From NCBI GenBank assembly GCA_023386675.1, contig JAEWJG010000169.1, positions 1 to 6,907 on the forward strand: a stretch of DNA of 6,907 nucleotides, given 5' to 3'. Of the stretch, positions 5,368-6,907 are shown in pieces (the first letter of the stretch is position 1; every line of letters begins with the position of its first letter). The notes beneath the pieces were generated by a model. It was not told the origin of the DNA, ran no database searches, and worked only from the letters and a program-made list of their open reading frames with translations. Source of the stretch: Actinomycetes bacterium. Lineage in GTDB: Bacteria; Actinomycetota; Actinomycetes; Actinomycetales; Microbacteriaceae. The position numbers were made by a program, and so were the translations under genes.

Positions 5368-6907
5368 ATGCGACTTCTCAGAATCCGAGCCGTGGCGGCC
5401 CTGGCCGTCACCGCGACCGCCGGCACGCTGGCGTTCGCCCTCCCGACGGCCGCGCAGGCGGCTGGGACCCCCGACGTCCGCATCACCGAGTGGATGTACG
5501 GCCCCGGCACGACCGGCGGCGAGTTCGTCGAGTTCACCAACCTGGGATCGACGCCGGTCGACTTCACGGGATGGTCGTTCGACGACGACAGCGAGACGCC
5601 GGGGACCGTGCCGCTCGACAGCCTGGGGACCCTCGCCTCCGGCGAGTCGGCCATCATCACCGAGTCGACGGACGCCGCCTTCCGCGCCGAGTGGAAGCTG
5701 AGGTCGCAGGTGAAGATCCTCGCCGGCAACACGACCGGCCTGGGCCGCGCGGACGAGATCAACCTGTTCGACGGACCCGACGCGGTCGCGAACCTCGTCG
5801 ACCGCCTCACCTACAACGACCAGGGCACCGGCACCGCGAAGGGGCCGCGCACCCAGGGCACGGCGGGCATCCCGACCACGGCCGCCGCGCTCGGGGCGAA
5901 CGACGCATCGCAGTGGCAGCTCTCCGCGGCGGGTGACGTCGAGGGATCGTGGACCTCCGTCTCCGGCGACCTCGGCTCGCCGGGGACCAGCCGTTTCGCG
6001 CCTCCCGCGCCCGCGTGGAAAAGCATCCGCATCAACGAGGTTTCGTCCGACAACACGTCCACACCGGTCCAGGATGCCGTCGAGCTGTTCAACAGCGGCG
6101 CCGTGGATGTGGATATCACCGGGTGGCTGCAGATCGACAGCGGCGCCGCCTCGGCCGCCACACCGTTCGCGGCGAAGCTCGCCGACGGCACGCCGACCAC
6201 GGTCGTCCCGGCGCACGGGTACGTCTACTTCGCGTCCACCAAGGGCCTCGGCAGCGGCGCTGACAGCGTCAAGGTCTACCTGGCGGACGGCACCCTCGTC
6301 GACTCCGTCGACTACACCGCCGGCCAGGCGGGCGCCGACGCGACGAACGAATTCGGCGCGGGCGCGTTCGCCCGCTGCCCCGACGGCACCGGCGCCTTCG
6401 CGTCGGTCGCGGCCAAGAGCTTCGGCGCGTCGAATACGACGGCCTGCCAGAACGTGCTCACCGACCCGACCGGAGGCAACAACGGCGGCGGCGGGACGAC
6501 CCTGACCTGCCAGCCCGAGGCGCCGTCCGGCACCGGGGCGCTTCCCGCCGGCGCGCAGACGCCGGTCGCGTGGCCGGGCAGCGGCACCGTGGCGGTCGCC
6601 GACGGCCTGTGCGCGTGGCAGACCACGACCGGTCCCGAGGGCCGCGACGTCAGCGGCCTGGTGTTCGACCCGAAGAACCCGAACGTGCTCTACAGCGTGA
6701 AGAACAAGAGCTGGGTGTTCCGGATGCTCAAGCAGGGCGGCGTGTGGGTCTCCGACACGGCGAACGGCTGGGGCGCGGGCAAGCAGATCTTCTTCCCGGG
6801 CAGCAGCGACACCGCCACGAACCAGCCGGACTCGGAGGGCCTGACCGTCGGACCGGACGGAGCGCTCTACGTCACGACCGAGCGCAACAACGCGGCCAAC
6901 ACGATCC
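5368..6907 (+). CDS. Secreted lamin-tail-domain protein with C-terminal beta-propeller-like region, partial
   Basis: The frame is open from the ATG at 5368 to the right edge (513 codons, no stop), so the C-terminus is missing. A signal peptide is clear: basic MRLLRIR, a hydrophobic core (8-25) and a likely cleavage after Ala-Gln-Ala (29-31). Lamin-tail domain 1 covers about 36-150 (VRITEWMYGP, EFVEFTNLGS, FTGWSFDDDS). Domain 2 covers about 217-320 (SIRINEVSSDN, DAVELFNSGA, ITGWLQIDSG). A Gly/Asn-rich linker (367-378) leads to a region with VSGLVFDPKNPNVLYSVKNK (428-447) and DSEGLTVGPDGALYVTTERN (488-507), which looks like the opening blades of a propeller of the phytase-like/SdiA-regulated type. 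Cys337, Cys360, Cys381 and Cys415 could form two disulfides. Lamin-tail domains in secreted bacterial proteins often accompany nucleases or phosphatases. With the PHO-box-like repeats upstream, a role in scavenging phosphate from organic matter is possible but unproven. Confidence 0.88.
   Translation, partial: MRLLRIRAVAALAVTATAGTLAFALPTAAQAAGTPDVRITEWMYGPGTTGGEFVEFTNLGSTPVDFTGWSFDDDSETPGTVPLDSLGTLASGESAIITESTDAAFRAEWKLRSQVKILAGNTTGLGRADEINLFDGPDAVANLVDRLTYNDQGTGTAKGPRTQGTAGIPTTAAALGANDASQWQLSAAGDVEGSWTSVSGDLGSPGTSRFAPPAPAWKSIRINEVSSDNTSTPVQDAVELFNSGAVDVDITGWLQIDSGAASAATPFAAKLADGTPTTVVPAHGYVYFASTKGLGSGADSVKVYLADGTLVDSVDYTAGQAGADATNEFGAGAFARCPDGTGAFASVAAKSFGASNTTACQNVLTDPTGGNNGGGGTTLTCQPEAPSGTGALPAGAQTPVAWPGSGTVAVADGLCAWQTTTGPEGRDVSGLVFDPKNPNVLYSVKNKSWVFRMLKQGGVWVSDTANGWGAGKQIFFPGSSDTATNQPDSEGLTVGPDGALYVTTERNNAANTI

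Noticed and set aside
5353..6216. A 287-codon minus-strand frame opposite the lamin-tail gene
   Set aside because: Low-complexity Arg/Gly/Val-rich translation with no domain; the plus strand has a signal peptide and clear lamin-tail motifs.

Overview
The window is very GC-rich, with codons ending mostly in G or C, tightly packed genes and probable leaderless starts. This fits a high-GC actinobacterium, probably Microbacteriaceae-like; the genus assignment is inference, since no rRNA or other marker is present. It reads as two units that diverge from a 98-bp intergenic region at 5270-5367.

The minus-strand unit fills most of the window. In transcription order it holds a TetR-family regulator (5269-4634), a 147-bp regulatory gap, an amino-acid-type solute-binding lipoprotein (4486-3623), its membrane permease with a GTG start (3620-2820), its ATPase (2818-2039), a cytoplasmic gamma-glutamyltransferase-superfamily Ntn-hydrolase (2009-441), and a DUF1275/YoaK-type membrane protein (444 to the left edge, incomplete). 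From the binding protein onward the junctions are 2 nt, 1 nt, 29 nt and a 4-nt ATGA overlap, so these five genes look like one translationally coupled transcript. The simplest reading is that a small polar, amino-acid-like compound is imported by the ABC system and its amide bond is cut in the cytoplasm by the Ntn-hydrolase. The membrane protein would act on a related solute or product.

The 147-bp gap contains two near-identical 14-bp palindromes, one perfect and one with a single mismatch, centred 23 bp apart and overlying the best promoter candidate. They are the obvious operators for the adjacent TetR protein. The hydrolase keeps the catalytic threonine and the glycine pair of the superfamily, but the positions that hold the gamma-glutamyl group in E. 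coli GGT appear to be replaced. It is therefore probably not a glutathione-type GGT, and its substrate is the main open question here.

The plus-strand unit is the first 513 codons of a secreted protein (5368 to the right edge, incomplete). It has a signal peptide, two lamin-tail-type domains, a Gly-rich linker and the start of what looks like a beta-propeller. Upstream are 11-bp-spaced direct repeats resembling the actinobacterial PHO box (GTTCACC units), followed by a weak -10 so close to the ATG that the mRNA is probably leaderless. This suggests control by phosphate starvation.

No tRNA, rRNA, CRISPR array, insertion sequence or integrase was seen.
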